Positions 24,447 to 34,017 of a stretch of 64,000 nt of DNA are shown here, one piece after another. The translations under genes were made by a program, and so were the position numbers. The notes below the pieces were generated by a model. The model saw only the letters and a list, made by a program, of their open reading frames with translations, did no database searches and was not told where the DNA came from. The stretch lies in NCBI RefSeq assembly GCF_010993985.1, contig NZ_WINH01000021.1:1-64000 (forward strand). The letters run 5' to 3'. How positions within the stretch are numbered: position 1 is the first letter of the stretch; every line of letters starts with the position of its first letter. This stretch comes from Paraferrimonas sp. SM1919. Its GTDB lineage: Bacteria > Pseudomonadota > Gammaproteobacteria > Enterobacterales > Shewanellaceae.

Positions 24447-25949
24447 GTGACGCGAATGTTGTTATGGGTGTCAGCGTTACTATTTGTACCGACATCAATT
24501 GCGGCCGACATGCCGCTAAATTTGACCCGTGGGGTCACAGAGATCAGCAATGAGGTATATGACCTTCATATGCTGATTTTCTACATCTGTTGTGTAATAG
24601 GTCTTTTAGTGTTTGGGGCAATGTTCATTGCCATGTATAAACACCGAAAATCCAAAGGGGCTGTGGCAGCAAAATTCCATGAGAGCGTTAAAGTGGAAGT
24701 GCTATGGACCTTAATTCCTTTCTTAATTCTTATTGGTATGGCCATCCCGGCAACCCAAACCTTAATAAAAATGGAAGATCCTAGTGATTCTGACCTTACT
24801 ATTTTGGTAACGGGCTCGCAATGGAAATGGCACTACAAATATCTAGATCAAGACATCGAATTCTATAGTGTGATGTCCACTACTCAAGATGAAATTTCTA
24901 ATAAAGCCGACAAAGGTGAGCATTATTTATTGGAAGTTGATAAGCCATTAGTGATACCCACTAATAAGAAAGTACGGTTCTTGATGACTTCTGATGATGT
25001 GATTCATTCTTGGTGGGTGCCAGCATTTGCTGTTAAGAAAGATGCTAATCCAGGATTTATCAACGAAGCTTGGACCAGAGTCGATAAAGCAGGCACATAC
25101 CGAGGACAGTGTGCTGAGCTATGTGGAAAAGACCATGGATTTATGCCAGTAGTGGTAGAGGCAGTACCACCTGAAGAATTCGATAGCTGGGTAGTTGCAC
25201 AGCTCGAACTTAACGCTCAGGCCGCCGCTCAAGCCGCAGCTGACCTCAACAAAACCTTATCTATGGATGAACTGATGAGTCAGGGGCAATCAGTGTATTT
25301 GGCTAATTGTGCTGCTTGTCACCAAGAAAATGGTAAAGGTATTCCAGGAGTATTTCCTTCTCTTATTCGTTCTCCGGTAATTAACGGTGATATTGCTAAG
25401 CATATTGATATCGTGGTCAACGGTGTGTCTGGCACCTCGATGGCGGCCTTTGGCAGTCAGTTAACCGATACTGAGATCGCGGCGGTAGTGACTTATGAGC
25501 GAAATGCTTGGGGGAACAACAAGGGTGATAGTGCTCAAGCGGCAGATGTTGCTGGTGTTGAACCTGCCGTCGTCGTTGAGCCTGAGGTGCAGGTGGCGCA
25601 GGCGGAAGCTAAACCTGCTGAGCCATTAGCGCCATTAACGATGGAATCTGCCATGGCTGAGGGTGAAAAGGTCTACCTAGCTAAATGTAGCTCTTGTCAC
25701 TTACCTACGGGTACTGGTGTTGCTGGAGCATTCCCATCATTAATCGGTTCGCCAGTGATTAAAGGTCCGGCGTCTGGCCATATTAATGTGGTAGTTAAAG
25801 GGGTTGCGGGTACAGGCATGATGCCTTTTGCCAGCCAGCTTAGCCCTAGGGAAATTGCGGCAGTGGTTACCTATGAGCGAAATGCTTGGGGTAATAATTC
25901 AGGTGAGTTAGTCACCGAAGAACAAGTACAAGCGCAGTCTGGCCAGTAA
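24447..25949 (+). CDS. coxB: cytochrome c oxidase subunit II with two cytochrome c domains (caa3 type)
   Basis: 500 residues from GTG 24447 (GGAGA upstream). Signal peptide about 1-20, two TM helices (about 40-63, 85-107), a cupredoxin domain with CuA ligands His187, Cys222, Cys226, His230 and Met233, then two class I cytochrome c domains: CAACH (Cys288-His292, Met332) and CSSCH (Cys414-His418, Met near 458). Electrons pass from haem c to CuA to the haem a3-CuB site of CoxA. Two C-terminal haem domains are more than the single one of classical caa3. The two repeats share sequence at protein and DNA level (TYERNAWGNN in both), so one is an internal duplication. First gene of the cox cluster. 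Confidence 0.96.
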   Translation: MTRMLLWVSALLFVPTSIAADMPLNLTRGVTEISNEVYDLHMLIFYICCVIGLLVFGAMFIAMYKHRKSKGAVAAKFHESVKVEVLWTLIPFLILIGMAIPATQTLIKMEDPSDSDLTILVTGSQWKWHYKYLDQDIEFYSVMSTTQDEISNKADKGEHYLLEVDKPLVIPTNKKVRFLMTSDDVIHSWWVPAFAVKKDANPGFINEAWTRVDKAGTYRGQCAELCGKDHGFMPVVVEAVPPEEFDSWVVAQLELNAQAAAQAAADLNKTLSMDELMSQGQSVYLANCAACHQENGKGIPGVFPSLIRSPVINGDIAKHIDIVVNGVSGTSMAAFGSQLTDTEIAAVVTYERNAWGNNKGDSAQAADVAGVEPAVVVEPEVQVAQAEAKPAEPLAPLTMESAMAEGEKVYLAKCSSCHLPTGTGVAGAFPSLIGSPVIKGPASGHINVVVKGVAGTGMMPFASQLSPREIAAVVTYERNAWGNNSGELVTEEQVQAQSGQ

Positions 25950-25960
25950 AGGAGTAATTC

Positions 25961-27565
25961 ATGACTAGTTTATCTCACGGCGCAGATGGCGTCATGGTCG
26001 ATGACCATCATGAACATCACGGTCCTGCTAAGGGCTTGATGCGATGGGTGTTGACCACCAACCATAAAGATATCGGTAGTTTATATCTGTGGTTCAGTTT
26101 TCTTATGTTTCTTGTTGGCGGAGCAATGGCGATGGTCATTCGCGCCGAATTGTTCGAGCCTGGTTTACAGTTGGTGGATCCTAACTTTTTCAATCAGATG
26201 ACTACTGTTCATGGGCTTATTATGGTCTTTGGTGCAGTAATGCCAGCCTTTACGGGCTTGGCAAACTGGCTAATCCCCATGATGATTGGTGCACCAGACA
26301 TGGCGCTACCCAGGATGAACAACTGGAGCTTTTGGATTCTACCCTTTGCTTTTAGTATTTTGTTAGCATCACTGTTTATGGAAGGTGGCGGTCCAAACTT
26401 TGGTTGGACTTTCTACGCACCATTATCGACAACCTACTCACCTGACAGTACCGCACTATTTGTATTTGCGGTGCATATTATGGGTATCAGTTCAATTATG
26501 GGTGCCATCAACGTTATTGTTACTATTGTTAATATGCGTGCCCCTGGTATGACGTGGATGAAGCTGCCACTGTTTGTTTGGACTTGGTTGATTACCGCTT
26601 TCTTATTGATTGCGGTAATGCCAGTACTTGCAGGGGTGGTGACCATGGTATTGACCGATAAATATTTTGGTACCAGCTTTTTTGCTGCAGCAGGTGGCGG
26701 GGACCCTGTGTTGTTCCAGCATATTTTCTGGTTCTTTGGGCATCCTGAAGTGTACATCATGATTTTACCAAGCTTCGGTATTATCTCGGCAATTGTACCT
26801 GCATTTTCTCGCAAGCCGCTATTTGGTTATGCTTCTATGGTATATGCCACGGCCTCTATTGCGCTGCTGTCCTTCATTGTATGGGCACACCATATGTTCA
26901 CCACGGGCATGCCAGTATTTGCTGAACTGTTCTTTATGTTCGCAACCATGTTAATTGCCGTGCCGACCGGGGTTAAAGTATTTAACTGGGTTGCCACCAT
27001 GTGGCGCGGTAGCATGACCTTTGAAACACCGATGCTATTTGCCATTGCCTTTATCATTTTGTTCACCATAGGCGGCTTTTCTGGATTGATGCTGGCGATT
27101 ACTCCGGTAGATTTCCAATACCACGATACTTATTTTGTGGTGGCGCATTTCCACTATGTTTTGGTTACTGGAGCAATCTTCTCGATCATGGCAGCAGCCT
27201 ATTATTGGTTGCCTAAATGGACAGGCAAGATGTATGACGAAACCTTAGCAAAATGGCACTTCTGGATATCTCTCATCTCTGTCAATGTATTGTTCTTCCC
27301 TATGCATTTCTTGGGGCTGGCGGGTATGCCAAGGCGTATCCCTGATTATGCATTACAGTTTGCAGATATTAACCAAATTGTTTCCCTCGGTGGATTTGTA
27401 TTTGGGCTATCACAGCTGATTTTCTTAGCAGTGGTCATTAAATGTATCCGAAGTGGCGAGCCGGCTCCGGCAAAACCATGGGAAGGTGCAGAAGGACTTG
27501 AGTGGGATGAGTTACCGAGTCCAGCACCTTATCATTCATTTAGTACCCCGCCTAAGGTGAAATAA
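25961..27565 (+). CDS. coxA: cytochrome c oxidase subunit I
   Basis: 534 residues, 12 TM. Haem-copper oxidase core: [11 protein letters not shown] with a haem a ligand His, [14 protein letters not shown] (CuB His and the cross-linked Tyr), WAHHMFTTG (two CuB His) and [10 protein letters not shown] (haem a3 and haem a His). K-channel and D-channel residues look standard for A-type oxidases. A His-rich N-terminus (DDHHEHHG) is unusual but short. Its stop overlaps the ctaG start (TAATG). Confidence 0.98.
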   Translation: MTSLSHGADGVMVDDHHEHHGPAKGLMRWVLTTNHKDIGSLYLWFSFLMFLVGGAMAMVIRAELFEPGLQLVDPNFFNQMTTVHGLIMVFGAVMPAFTGLANWLIPMMIGAPDMALPRMNNWSFWILPFAFSILLASLFMEGGGPNFGWTFYAPLSTTYSPDSTALFVFAVHIMGISSIMGAINVIVTIVNMRAPGMTWMKLPLFVWTWLITAFLLIAVMPVLAGVVTMVLTDKYFGTSFFAAAGGGDPVLFQHIFWFFGHPEVYIMILPSFGIISAIVPAFSRKPLFGYASMVYATASIALLSFIVWAHHMFTTGMPVFAELFFMFATMLIAVPTGVKVFNWVATMWRGSMTFETPMLFAIAFIILFTIGGFSGLMLAITPVDFQYHDTYFVVAHFHYVLVTGAIFSIMAAAYYWLPKWTGKMYDETLAKWHFWISLISVNVLFFPMHFLGLAGMPRRIPDYALQFADINQIVSLGGFVFGLSQLIFLAVVIKCIRSGEPAPAKPWEGAEGLEWDELPSPAPYHSFSTPPKVK

Positions 27566-28122
27566 TGCAGCAGCAAATAGCCACTCCTAAACTTATTGGA
27601 ATTCTACTTGCCGCAGTAGTAGGCATGTTTGGTTTTGGGTATGCCTTAGTACCCTTGTATGACGTGTTTTGTGAGATTACTGGTATTAACGGTAAAACGG
27701 CAAAGGAAGCGATAGTTTATGAGGCAGGTTATGTTGATGAAAAGCGTTTAGTGACCATTGAATTTATTGCCAATGTGAGTCCTGGAATGCCTTGGGACTT
27801 TGCACCTGAAGTTAAAAAGATTCAAGTGCATCCAGGGGAGCTTAAACAGGTGTCATTTATCGCTCAAAACCAAATTAGCGAAATGACTCTTGGCCAGGCG
27901 GTACCTTCAGTATCGCCCGGGCTAGCGGCGCTTTATTTCAATAAAACTGAATGTTTCTGCTTTCAAAGCCAGCAGTTAACGGCAGGGGCTAGTGTGAATA
28001 TGCCACTAATTTTCTTCATCGATCCAGCTCTACCTGAAGAAATCAAAACCCTAACTCTGGCTTATACCCTTTATAACATTAGTGATCAGCTGCCTAACAG
28101 CACAGATGATCCTGGAGTTTAA
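27565..28122 (+). CDS. ctaG: CtaG/Cox11 copper chaperone for the CuB site
   Basis: 185 residues: one N-terminal TM helix, then a periplasmic immunoglobulin-like Cox11 domain with FGYALVPLYDVFCEITG and the copper-binding CFCF motif (NKTECFCFQSQ, about residues 129-139). It delivers Cu to subunit I. Sits between subunits I and III with overlapping or near-overlapping genes, so all are made together. Confidence 0.96.
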   Translation: MQQQIATPKLIGILLAAVVGMFGFGYALVPLYDVFCEITGINGKTAKEAIVYEAGYVDEKRLVTIEFIANVSPGMPWDFAPEVKKIQVHPGELKQVSFIAQNQISEMTLGQAVPSVSPGLAALYFNKTECFCFQSQQLTAGASVNMPLIFFIDPALPEEIKTLTLAYTLYNISDQLPNSTDDPGV

Positions 28123-28124
28123 CT

Positions 28125-29000
28125 ATGAGTAGTGAATATCAAAATTATTATGTTCCTCATCAAAGTTATTGGCCGATAGTCGGGGCTTTTGCTTTGTTTT
28201 TAATTGCCGTAGGTGCAGGCTCGACGGTACAGCAAATTGGCACCGCGACCAGCTGGGGCAGCTATATGCTTTATGCCGGCATTGTTACCTTATTATTTAT
28301 GCTGGTTGGCTGGTTTAAAAATGTCATTGATGAGTCCATGAGTGGCCTGTATTCAGCGCAAATGGATCGTTCTTTCCGCCAAGGAATGAGCTGGTTTATT
28401 TTCTCTGAAGTGATGTTTTTCGCAGCGTTTTTTGGGGCTTTATTTTACGCAAGAATGGTGGCCGTACCTTGGTTAGGCGGTGCTGGCAATAATGAAATGA
28501 CGAGTCAGATATTATGGCCAAATTTTGAAGCCGTTTGGCCATTGGTGATGACGCCTGACGGCAGCACCACAGAAGCGATGCCATGGCAGGGGTTGCCATT
28601 GTATAACACCATTATCTTAGTAATTTCTTCGATAACGTTGCATATTGCCCATGTGAACCTAGAGCAAGGCAAACGTAAAGCATTAACCATTTGGCTAGCG
28701 ATAACCGTACTTCTAGGCGCAGCATTCCTAGTGCTGCAGGTTGAAGAATATATCCATGCTTACCGTGAGATGGGATTGACTCTCGCCTCTGGGGTCTATG
28801 GTAATACCTTCTTCTTGCTTACAGGATTTCATGGCTTACATGTAACTTTAGGCGGCATCATGCTGTTTATTTTGTTATTGCGTGTCATCAAAGGCCACTT
28901 TACACCTGAAAACCATTTTGGTTTTCAAGCGGGTAGCTGGTATTGGCACTTTGTCGATGTAGTGTGGTTGTTGTTATTTGTATTTGTCTACATTCTCTAA
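28125..29000 (+). CDS. coxC: cytochrome c oxidase subunit III
   Basis: 291 residues, seven TM helices. Family blocks: YYVPHQSYWPI at the start, MSWFIFSEVMFFAAFFGALFY, a conserved Glu/His helix (HIAHVNLEQGKRK) and the C-terminal GFHGLHVTLGG and WYWHFVDVVWLLLF. Stabilises subunit I and its proton pathway. Last of the first cox block; followed by a short antisense gene. Confidence 0.97.
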   Translation: MSSEYQNYYVPHQSYWPIVGAFALFLIAVGAGSTVQQIGTATSWGSYMLYAGIVTLLFMLVGWFKNVIDESMSGLYSAQMDRSFRQGMSWFIFSEVMFFAAFFGALFYARMVAVPWLGGAGNNEMTSQILWPNFEAVWPLVMTPDGSTTEAMPWQGLPLYNTIILVISSITLHIAHVNLEQGKRKALTIWLAITVLLGAAFLVLQVEEYIHAYREMGLTLASGVYGNTFFLLTGFHGLHVTLGGIMLFILLLRVIKGHFTPENHFGFQAGSWYWHFVDVVWLLLFVFVYIL

Positions 29001-29003
29001 AGG

Positions 29004-29213
29004 TTAATAAGGTCTTGGGTTGGGAGTAATCCAGCCTAAGGCCATTGCCAGCAAAATAATTAGCAAGGTCGCGACCGAGAAAATCAATCTGCGACCAATA
29101 TAATGGCTCATAGGTTTGTTGTTTTGTGGTTTTAACATTGAGCGCATAGCAAGTGCCAAACTAATAATAATGATAAGCAGTAAGGCAATAATGAGTAGTT
29201 TAAATCCTAGCAT
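29004..29213 (-). CDS. twin-TM protein, DUF2909-like
   Basis: 69 residues from ATG 29213 (AGGA 6 nt upstream); an ATG two codons earlier is too close to the ribosome site. Two TM helices with a short basic loop (RSMLKPQNNKPMSHYIGRR). Small proteins of this kind lie antisense between coxC and SURF1 in other gammaproteobacteria, as here. Function unknown. It ends 4 nt from coxC (convergent), and its start overlaps the SURF1 start head to head. Confidence 0.75.
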   Translation of the reverse strand: MLGFKLLIIALLLIIIISLALAMRSMLKPQNNKPMSHYIGRRLIFSVATLLIILLAMALGWITPNPRPY

Positions 29214-29916
29214 AATCATTCCTAAGTTATCCCTAAAGCTGGGCTTTATGGGGTTTACGGTAATTTTGTTTTTATTGCTTGGTTGGTTAAGTCTGTGGCA
29301 ATTCGAACGCGGCCAACAGGCTCAATTACGAATTGATCAACATTATCAACAGCAAAATCTTAACCCCATATATATCAATAACCTAAATCATAACCTTAGT
29401 GATGGTCAAAGGATTTATGGAGAAGCTTTAGCTCGCTTTGATAGAACTCTGTTACTGGATAATCAGGTGCTTAACAAAAAAGTAGGTTATCGACAATTGG
29501 TACCAGTAGAGCTTGCTAGTGGTCAGTGGTTATTGGTTGATTTAGGTTTTGTGGTGGCTGGATTAAGCAGAAATGAACTGCCAAGTATTAACTCTGTGCC
29601 CGAACACATAGAGTTTACAGCTCAAGTGTATCAACCTTCTATTAATCAATTTAACAGACTGTTATTGGCGGAAGAGGGTTGGCCTAAAAGAATACAAACG
29701 ATCAATCTTAAGCAAATACAGCAGCAATTTAACTGGCCATTGCTGAATTTTATCGCAATAGCAAATCAAGTTAATGGCGAAGCAGTACCCAGTAATTTTA
29801 GTTATCAAGTGATGTCACCAGCAAAGCATTTTGGTTATAGCCTGCAATGGGCATTGATGGCCATCGTTGAAGCTTTTTTGAGTGTTTTGATCTGGCGCAA
29901 GTGGGCTAAGGAGTAA
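29191..29916 (+). CDS. SURF1-family oxidase assembly protein
   Basis: 241 residues from ATG 29191, which has AAGG at a good distance; ATG 29248 is an alternative that avoids overlap with the divergent DUF2909 gene. SURF1 topology: an N-terminal TM helix (FTVILFLLLGWLSLWQFERG), a large periplasmic domain (YRQLVPVELASGQWLLVDLGFV) and a C-terminal TM helix (YSLQWALMAIVEAFLSVLIW). It helps insert haem a into subunit I. Fits the oxidase cluster. Confidence 0.88.
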   Translation: MSSLNPSIIIPKLSLKLGFMGFTVILFLLLGWLSLWQFERGQQAQLRIDQHYQQQNLNPIYINNLNHNLSDGQRIYGEALARFDRTLLLDNQVLNKKVGYRQLVPVELASGQWLLVDLGFVVAGLSRNELPSINSVPEHIEFTAQVYQPSINQFNRLLLAEEGWPKRIQTINLKQIQQQFNWPLLNFIAIANQVNGEAVPSNFSYQVMSPAKHFGYSLQWALMAIVEAFLSVLIWRKWAKE

Positions 29917-29919
29917 GCG

Positions 29920-30468
29920 ATGAGTAACAATAAAAAAATCAAACCACTTATCATGCTGGTATTGGCATTTGCCATGCCTGTGGTTTTGGCCAAGTTGTAT
30001 CTAAGTCAATCTTGGTATCAAGGAGGGGTGACCAATCGGGGAGTATTAATGGCACCGGCAATTAATTTTTCAGAGCTAGATATGATCAACCCCGCCCCTG
30101 GTAAATGGCAATTGATTTATCAAATCGATAACGATTGCATGGAATTTTGCCAGCAACAACTGCGATTAATGCATCAAAGTTTTGTTGCTCTAGGCAGAAA
30201 TCAAGATAGGGTTAAATTATCTATTTTCAAACCTGAAAGCATCAAAATCCCAAAGCAAGTGAATGTCTCCGAGTGGCAGGAGCTTGCGTTTATAAGCGCG
30301 CTATCACCGCTGACAGGGTTGCCACCGAAAAGGCTAATGATAGCCGACCCGTTAGGTAACATTATGATGAGTTACGATTTGGGTTCAGATCCTGAGGGCT
30401 TAAAAATGATCAACCGTGATATGTTGATTGACCTTCGTAAACTATTAAAACTATCAAAGGTGGGTTAA
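29920..30468 (+). CDS. membrane-anchored protein of the cox assembly cluster
   Basis: 182 residues: one N-terminal TM helix (residues about 9-28) and a periplasmic domain that resembles a thioredoxin/SCO fold in outline (WQLIYQIDNDC, a C-x3-C in DCMEFCQQQ, and LMIADPLGNIMMSYD near the end). Homologues lie between SURF1 and ctaA in many gamma-proteobacteria without a fixed name. A role in copper or redox handling during oxidase assembly is inferred. Strong ribosome site (AAGGAG). Confidence 0.8.
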   Translation: MSNNKKIKPLIMLVLAFAMPVVLAKLYLSQSWYQGGVTNRGVLMAPAINFSELDMINPAPGKWQLIYQIDNDCMEFCQQQLRLMHQSFVALGRNQDRVKLSIFKPESIKIPKQVNVSEWQELAFISALSPLTGLPPKRLMIADPLGNIMMSYDLGSDPEGLKMINRDMLIDLRKLLKLSKVG

Positions 30469-31449
30469 ATGAAGAAATGGATTAATTTCGCACTCATACT
30501 GACCTTGGCTGTTATCGTCATGGGAGCAACGACCCGCTTAGAGGACGCTGGTTTAGGGTGTCCAGACTGGCCAGGTTGTTATGGCAAATTAACAGTGACC
30601 GCAGCGGCAGTAGATAGTGATGCCCTAGCGGCTTTTCCAGATCGTCCTTTTGAAGCTTATAAAGCTTGGCTAGAGATGATTCACCGCTATATTGCGTCTT
30701 TATTAGGCTTAGTCATACTGCTATTAGCAGTGAAGTCATGGCGTAGCCCAGATGGTGCCAAAAAACTCCCTTTAGTACTGTTGTTACTGGTGATGTTCCA
30801 AGGTTATTTGGGGATGTTAACAGTAACCGCTAACCTAATGCCGCTGGTGGTGTTAGGCCATCTAATTGGCGGCTTTTCGGTGCTATCGCTGTTGTACCTG
30901 TGGCGATTACGTTTAGCAGATAGCGACCCAGAAGATGTGCCCGCTTCTGGTCATAAACTGGCGCTAGCAGGACTAGTAGTCTTGATTGCGCAAATCAGTT
31001 TAGGGGGCTGGACCTCGACCAACTATGCCGCTACGGCCTGTACCGCTTTGCCTATTTGTGAACAGGGTTGGCAACAACGCTTAGATGTTTCGGCATTTAA
31101 TCCTAACCAAGGTAAGCATCAAAGTTATGAATTTGGGGTGTTAGATTATGATGCCCGGATGACTATCCATGTCAGCCACCGTTTTGGCGCCATCATTACC
31201 TTTGGGTTGTTGATGATATTAGCTTGGCGGTTACTTAAGCAATCATCGAATCAAATAAAGCCAGTGGCCAAAGCTATGCTGGCACTGTTACTGGTGCAAT
31301 TTACCCTTGGAATTCTAAATGTGGTGCTATTGCTGCCATTAAGTGTGGCCGTGGCCCATAACCTAGTGGCAGCTTTGTTGTTGCTGAGTCTAATTGGCAT
31401 TAATTATCAGCTGCGTTGGCAGCAATGGAGGTTAACATGGAAAAGCTGA
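30469..31449 (+). CDS. ctaA: haem A synthase CtaA (Cox15 type)
   Basis: 326 residues, eight TM helices. Oxidises haem O to haem A. Visible: start segment [22 protein letters not shown], haem-ligand His in [12 protein letters not shown] and LGHLIGG, and in the second half [10 protein letters not shown] and VAHNLVAAL. Paired Cys in the extracytoplasmic loop (ACTALPIC). Overlaps the cyoE start by 13 nt, coupling the two haem-modification steps. Confidence 0.96.
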   Translation: MKKWINFALILTLAVIVMGATTRLEDAGLGCPDWPGCYGKLTVTAAAVDSDALAAFPDRPFEAYKAWLEMIHRYIASLLGLVILLLAVKSWRSPDGAKKLPLVLLLLVMFQGYLGMLTVTANLMPLVVLGHLIGGFSVLSLLYLWRLRLADSDPEDVPASGHKLALAGLVVLIAQISLGGWTSTNYAATACTALPICEQGWQQRLDVSAFNPNQGKHQSYEFGVLDYDARMTIHVSHRFGAIITFGLLMILAWRLLKQSSNQIKPVAKAMLALLLVQFTLGILNVVLLLPLSVAVAHNLVAALLLLSLIGINYQLRWQQWRLTWKS

Positions 31450-32336
31450 TCACCCCTGCCCCAAAATGGCAATTTAACTGGCGTAGTTACTATCAACTGA
31501 CTAAACCCAAAGTGGTGTTATTGATGTTGCTCACGGTGTTAGTGGGTATGTGTTTAGTGCAATCATCGGCAATTCCATTAGAGCCTATGATCCTTGGGCT
31601 AATTGGAATTGGAGCAATGTCGGGGGCCGCTGCTGCATTTAACCATGTCCTTGATAGACGAATCGATGCAATTATGTCACGCACGACTAAAAGACCATTA
31701 CCACAAGGTGAAGTCTCAACCCCTAAAGCTGCTACTTTTGCAGTGCTGCTTGCGGCGTTTGGTTTTGTCATTTTATATGCCGGGGTGAACCCTTTAACTG
31801 CTTGGCTGACGTTTGCCAGCTTGCTGGGCTATGCCGTGCTATACACTGCTTACTTAAAGCGTGCTACTTCACAAAATATTGTTATAGGCGGCTTAGCGGG
31901 TGCTATGCCACCTTTGCTGGGATGGACGGCGATAAGTGGAGAGTTTCATGGTAATGCATTGCTGTTGGTGATGATAATCTTCACTTGGACACCGCCGCAC
32001 TTTTGGGCATTAGCAATAGCCAGAAGAGAAGAATATGCCAAAGTAGATGTGCCCATGCTGCCAGTGACCCATGGAGTCGAATTTACCAAAACTTGTATTT
32101 TGCTATACACCTTTTTGATGGCTATTTGCTGTTTATTACCAGTGATTGTGGGTATGTCGGGCTGGTTATATTTAGCAATATCGACGGTATTAAGCAGCAT
32201 CTTTATTGTTAAAGCTTGGCAGCTAAAATTTACTGACTCTAATGCAAAAGCAATGGATTTATTTAAATACTCAATTATTCAACTGATGTTGCTATTCGTA
32301 GCACTACTGGCTGACCATTACTGGGTGATGGCATGA
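31437..32336 (+). CDS. cyoE: protohaem IX farnesyltransferase (haem O synthase)
   Basis: 299 residues from ATG 31437, preceded by GGAGG at 6 nt; earlier ATG and TTG codons lie inside that ribosome site. UbiA-family prenyltransferase with the Asp-rich motif [15 protein letters not shown] and [17 protein letters not shown]. Makes haem O for CtaA. TM-rich (about nine helices). Stop overlaps the SCO gene by ATGA. Also called CtaB in aa3 clusters. Confidence 0.96.
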   Translation: MEKLITPAPKWQFNWRSYYQLTKPKVVLLMLLTVLVGMCLVQSSAIPLEPMILGLIGIGAMSGAAAAFNHVLDRRIDAIMSRTTKRPLPQGEVSTPKAATFAVLLAAFGFVILYAGVNPLTAWLTFASLLGYAVLYTAYLKRATSQNIVIGGLAGAMPPLLGWTAISGEFHGNALLLVMIIFTWTPPHFWALAIARREEYAKVDVPMLPVTHGVEFTKTCILLYTFLMAICCLLPVIVGMSGWLYLAISTVLSSIFIVKAWQLKFTDSNAKAMDLFKYSIIQLMLLFVALLADHYWVMA

Positions 32337-32965
32337 GTAAGCGTGTAGTTGTGGCAGTGGCGCTGTTCGTCAGCGCCATGTTGGGGGGCTATGCCCATTA
32401 CCTTAGCAATGCTAAATTGCCCCTTAATTCAGCTTTACTTTATCCCGTTGCTCGGCCTCTGACTGATTTTAAACTCATCGATCATAACGGCCAACATTTT
32501 ACCAATGCGCAGTTACTCAATACTTGGAGCTTAATATTTGTTGGTTATACTTCCTGTCCGGATATTTGCCCTCTGACCATGGCAAAATTATCGGCCATCA
32601 GTAACAAGTTAGATCAACAGGTTCAGGTGGTGTTTGTGGCGGTAGATCCGACACGGGATAGCCCACAAGCGGTAAAGGAATATATCGAATTTTTTAATCC
32701 AAATTTCGTGGGCGTAACAGGTGAGCATAAAGATCTTTATCCATTTACTAGACAATTAGGGTTGGTCTATTCTGTTGGGGATAATAGCCAGCAGAACTAC
32801 CTTGTCGAGCATAGTGGTTCGCTGGCTTTAATTGATCCTTTCGGCCGCCTTGCAGCTATCATTAAGCCGAGCCAATTGCAGTCAGGACAATTGCCCCAGC
32901 TTAAAGTTGACTATGCGGCCAGCGATATTAATAATATTTTGGCTGGTAAGGCAATGAATCTCTAA
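32333..32965 (+). CDS. SCO1/SenC-family copper chaperone
   Basis: 210 residues: an N-terminal TM anchor, then a thioredoxin fold with Cu-binding Cys75 and Cys79 (CPDIC) and His160 (VEHSG). Delivers copper to the CuA site of CoxB or keeps its cysteines reduced. Last gene of the cox cluster. Its stop overlaps the stop of the convergent deacetylase gene by 3 nt, with no terminator between them. Confidence 0.95.
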   Translation: MSKRVVVAVALFVSAMLGGYAHYLSNAKLPLNSALLYPVARPLTDFKLIDHNGQHFTNAQLLNTWSLIFVGYTSCPDICPLTMAKLSAISNKLDQQVQVVFVAVDPTRDSPQAVKEYIEFFNPNFVGVTGEHKDLYPFTRQLGLVYSVGDNSQQNYLVEHSGSLALIDPFGRLAAIIKPSQLQSGQLPQLKVDYAASDINNILAGKAMNL

Positions 32966-34002
32966 CCCTCAGGATATTGGCCGTTTGCTTTTGGTCTAAG
33001 CCAAGCTTGTGAGAACCAATAGTAGCGGCCCTTGGTCAGACTTGGCGCTGTACAATTATAGCGTGAACGCCCAGGGGGGAGCTCTTTCTCAGCTTGAATA
33101 GTAAAGCTGCGATTGTCCACCCAATTCACCTGCTGTTGACCCTGCCCCGATATAAAACAACGTAGTTGCTTGATTTGTAGGTCTTTGGGATCCAAAGAAA
33201 CTGAGAGTAAGGGGCGCGTTTGCTCAACAGTGAGCTGCATTTGATGACCTTTTAAGCCCGTTATCGGCATTGGTAGCGAATGCATTTTGACTTTAAGGCT
33301 GTTAAGGTTGGCAAAAGGACCTGCCACAGGAAAACGCGGTAAAGCCTGAAGATCTGAACTCAAACCCGCGGCTCCTGAATGCTGCCCCAGAGCAGCATAA
33401 CCTCGTTGCGCTAAGGCCTCGGTAAGTTCAAGATTGTATTCACCATAAGGGTAAGCCAATATTTTATGGTTTTGCCCTGTATTTTGTTTAATTAATGTTT
33501 CCGTTTTTTCGATATCGGCTAATGTCTTGGCTAACCAGTCAGGATCGTTGTTCACTTGATGAACAAGGTGATCATGTTGATAACTATGGTTTGCGATTTC
33601 TGCCCCTTGTTTGGCAAGCTGGTTCAAAGTTTGCCAATCCATCATGGATTTACGTTTAGATTCGATCGGCGCAATTGACACAAATAAGGTGTATGGGAAG
33701 CCGTGTTGCTCTAGAATTGGCGCGGCGTTGTCGGCGATATCCTGATAGCCGTCATCAAAGGTGATCACCATGGTGTTATCCGCAAGTTCAATGCCCTGTT
33801 TATGGCTTTGGACGAACTTAGACAAAGGAATAACATCGAACTTTTGATCCTTAATGTACTGCATCTGCTCTGCAAACTGGGCAGGCGTCACGCTGGTGGA
33901 TTTTGGAGTATCCTCAGCCACATGGTGATACATTAGAATAACAGTCGCAAAGCTTGGGCTGGTAAAGGCCAGCGCCAAAATAAACAATAATCGATTCAAC
34001 AC
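32962..34002 (-). CDS. exported polysaccharide deacetylase
   Basis: 346 residues. Signal peptide about 1-19 (ALAFTSPSFA). NodB/CE4 domain with VILMYHHV, TFDDGYQD (catalytic Asp and metal Asp), NHSYQHDHLV (metal His pair) and LAYPYGEYN. C-terminal 110 residues are a beta-rich domain of unknown role. Resembles PgaB-type or stand-alone deacetylases acting on N-acetylglucosamine polymers in the periplasm or at the surface. Divergent from the MATE gene with a 15-bp gap. Confidence 0.88.
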   Translation of the reverse strand: MLNRLLFILALAFTSPSFATVILMYHHVAEDTPKSTSVTPAQFAEQMQYIKDQKFDVIPLSKFVQSHKQGIELADNTMVITFDDGYQDIADNAAPILEQHGFPYTLFVSIAPIESKRKSMMDWQTLNQLAKQGAEIANHSYQHDHLVHQVNNDPDWLAKTLADIEKTETLIKQNTGQNHKILAYPYGEYNLELTEALAQRGYAALGQHSGAAGLSSDLQALPRFPVAGPFANLNSLKVKMHSLPMPITGLKGHQMQLTVEQTRPLLSVSLDPKDLQIKQLRCFISGQGQQQVNWVDNRSFTIQAEKELPPGRSRYNCTAPSLTKGRYYWFSQAWLRPKANGQYPEG

Positions 34003-34017
34003 TTAGAGTGCCCCTTA

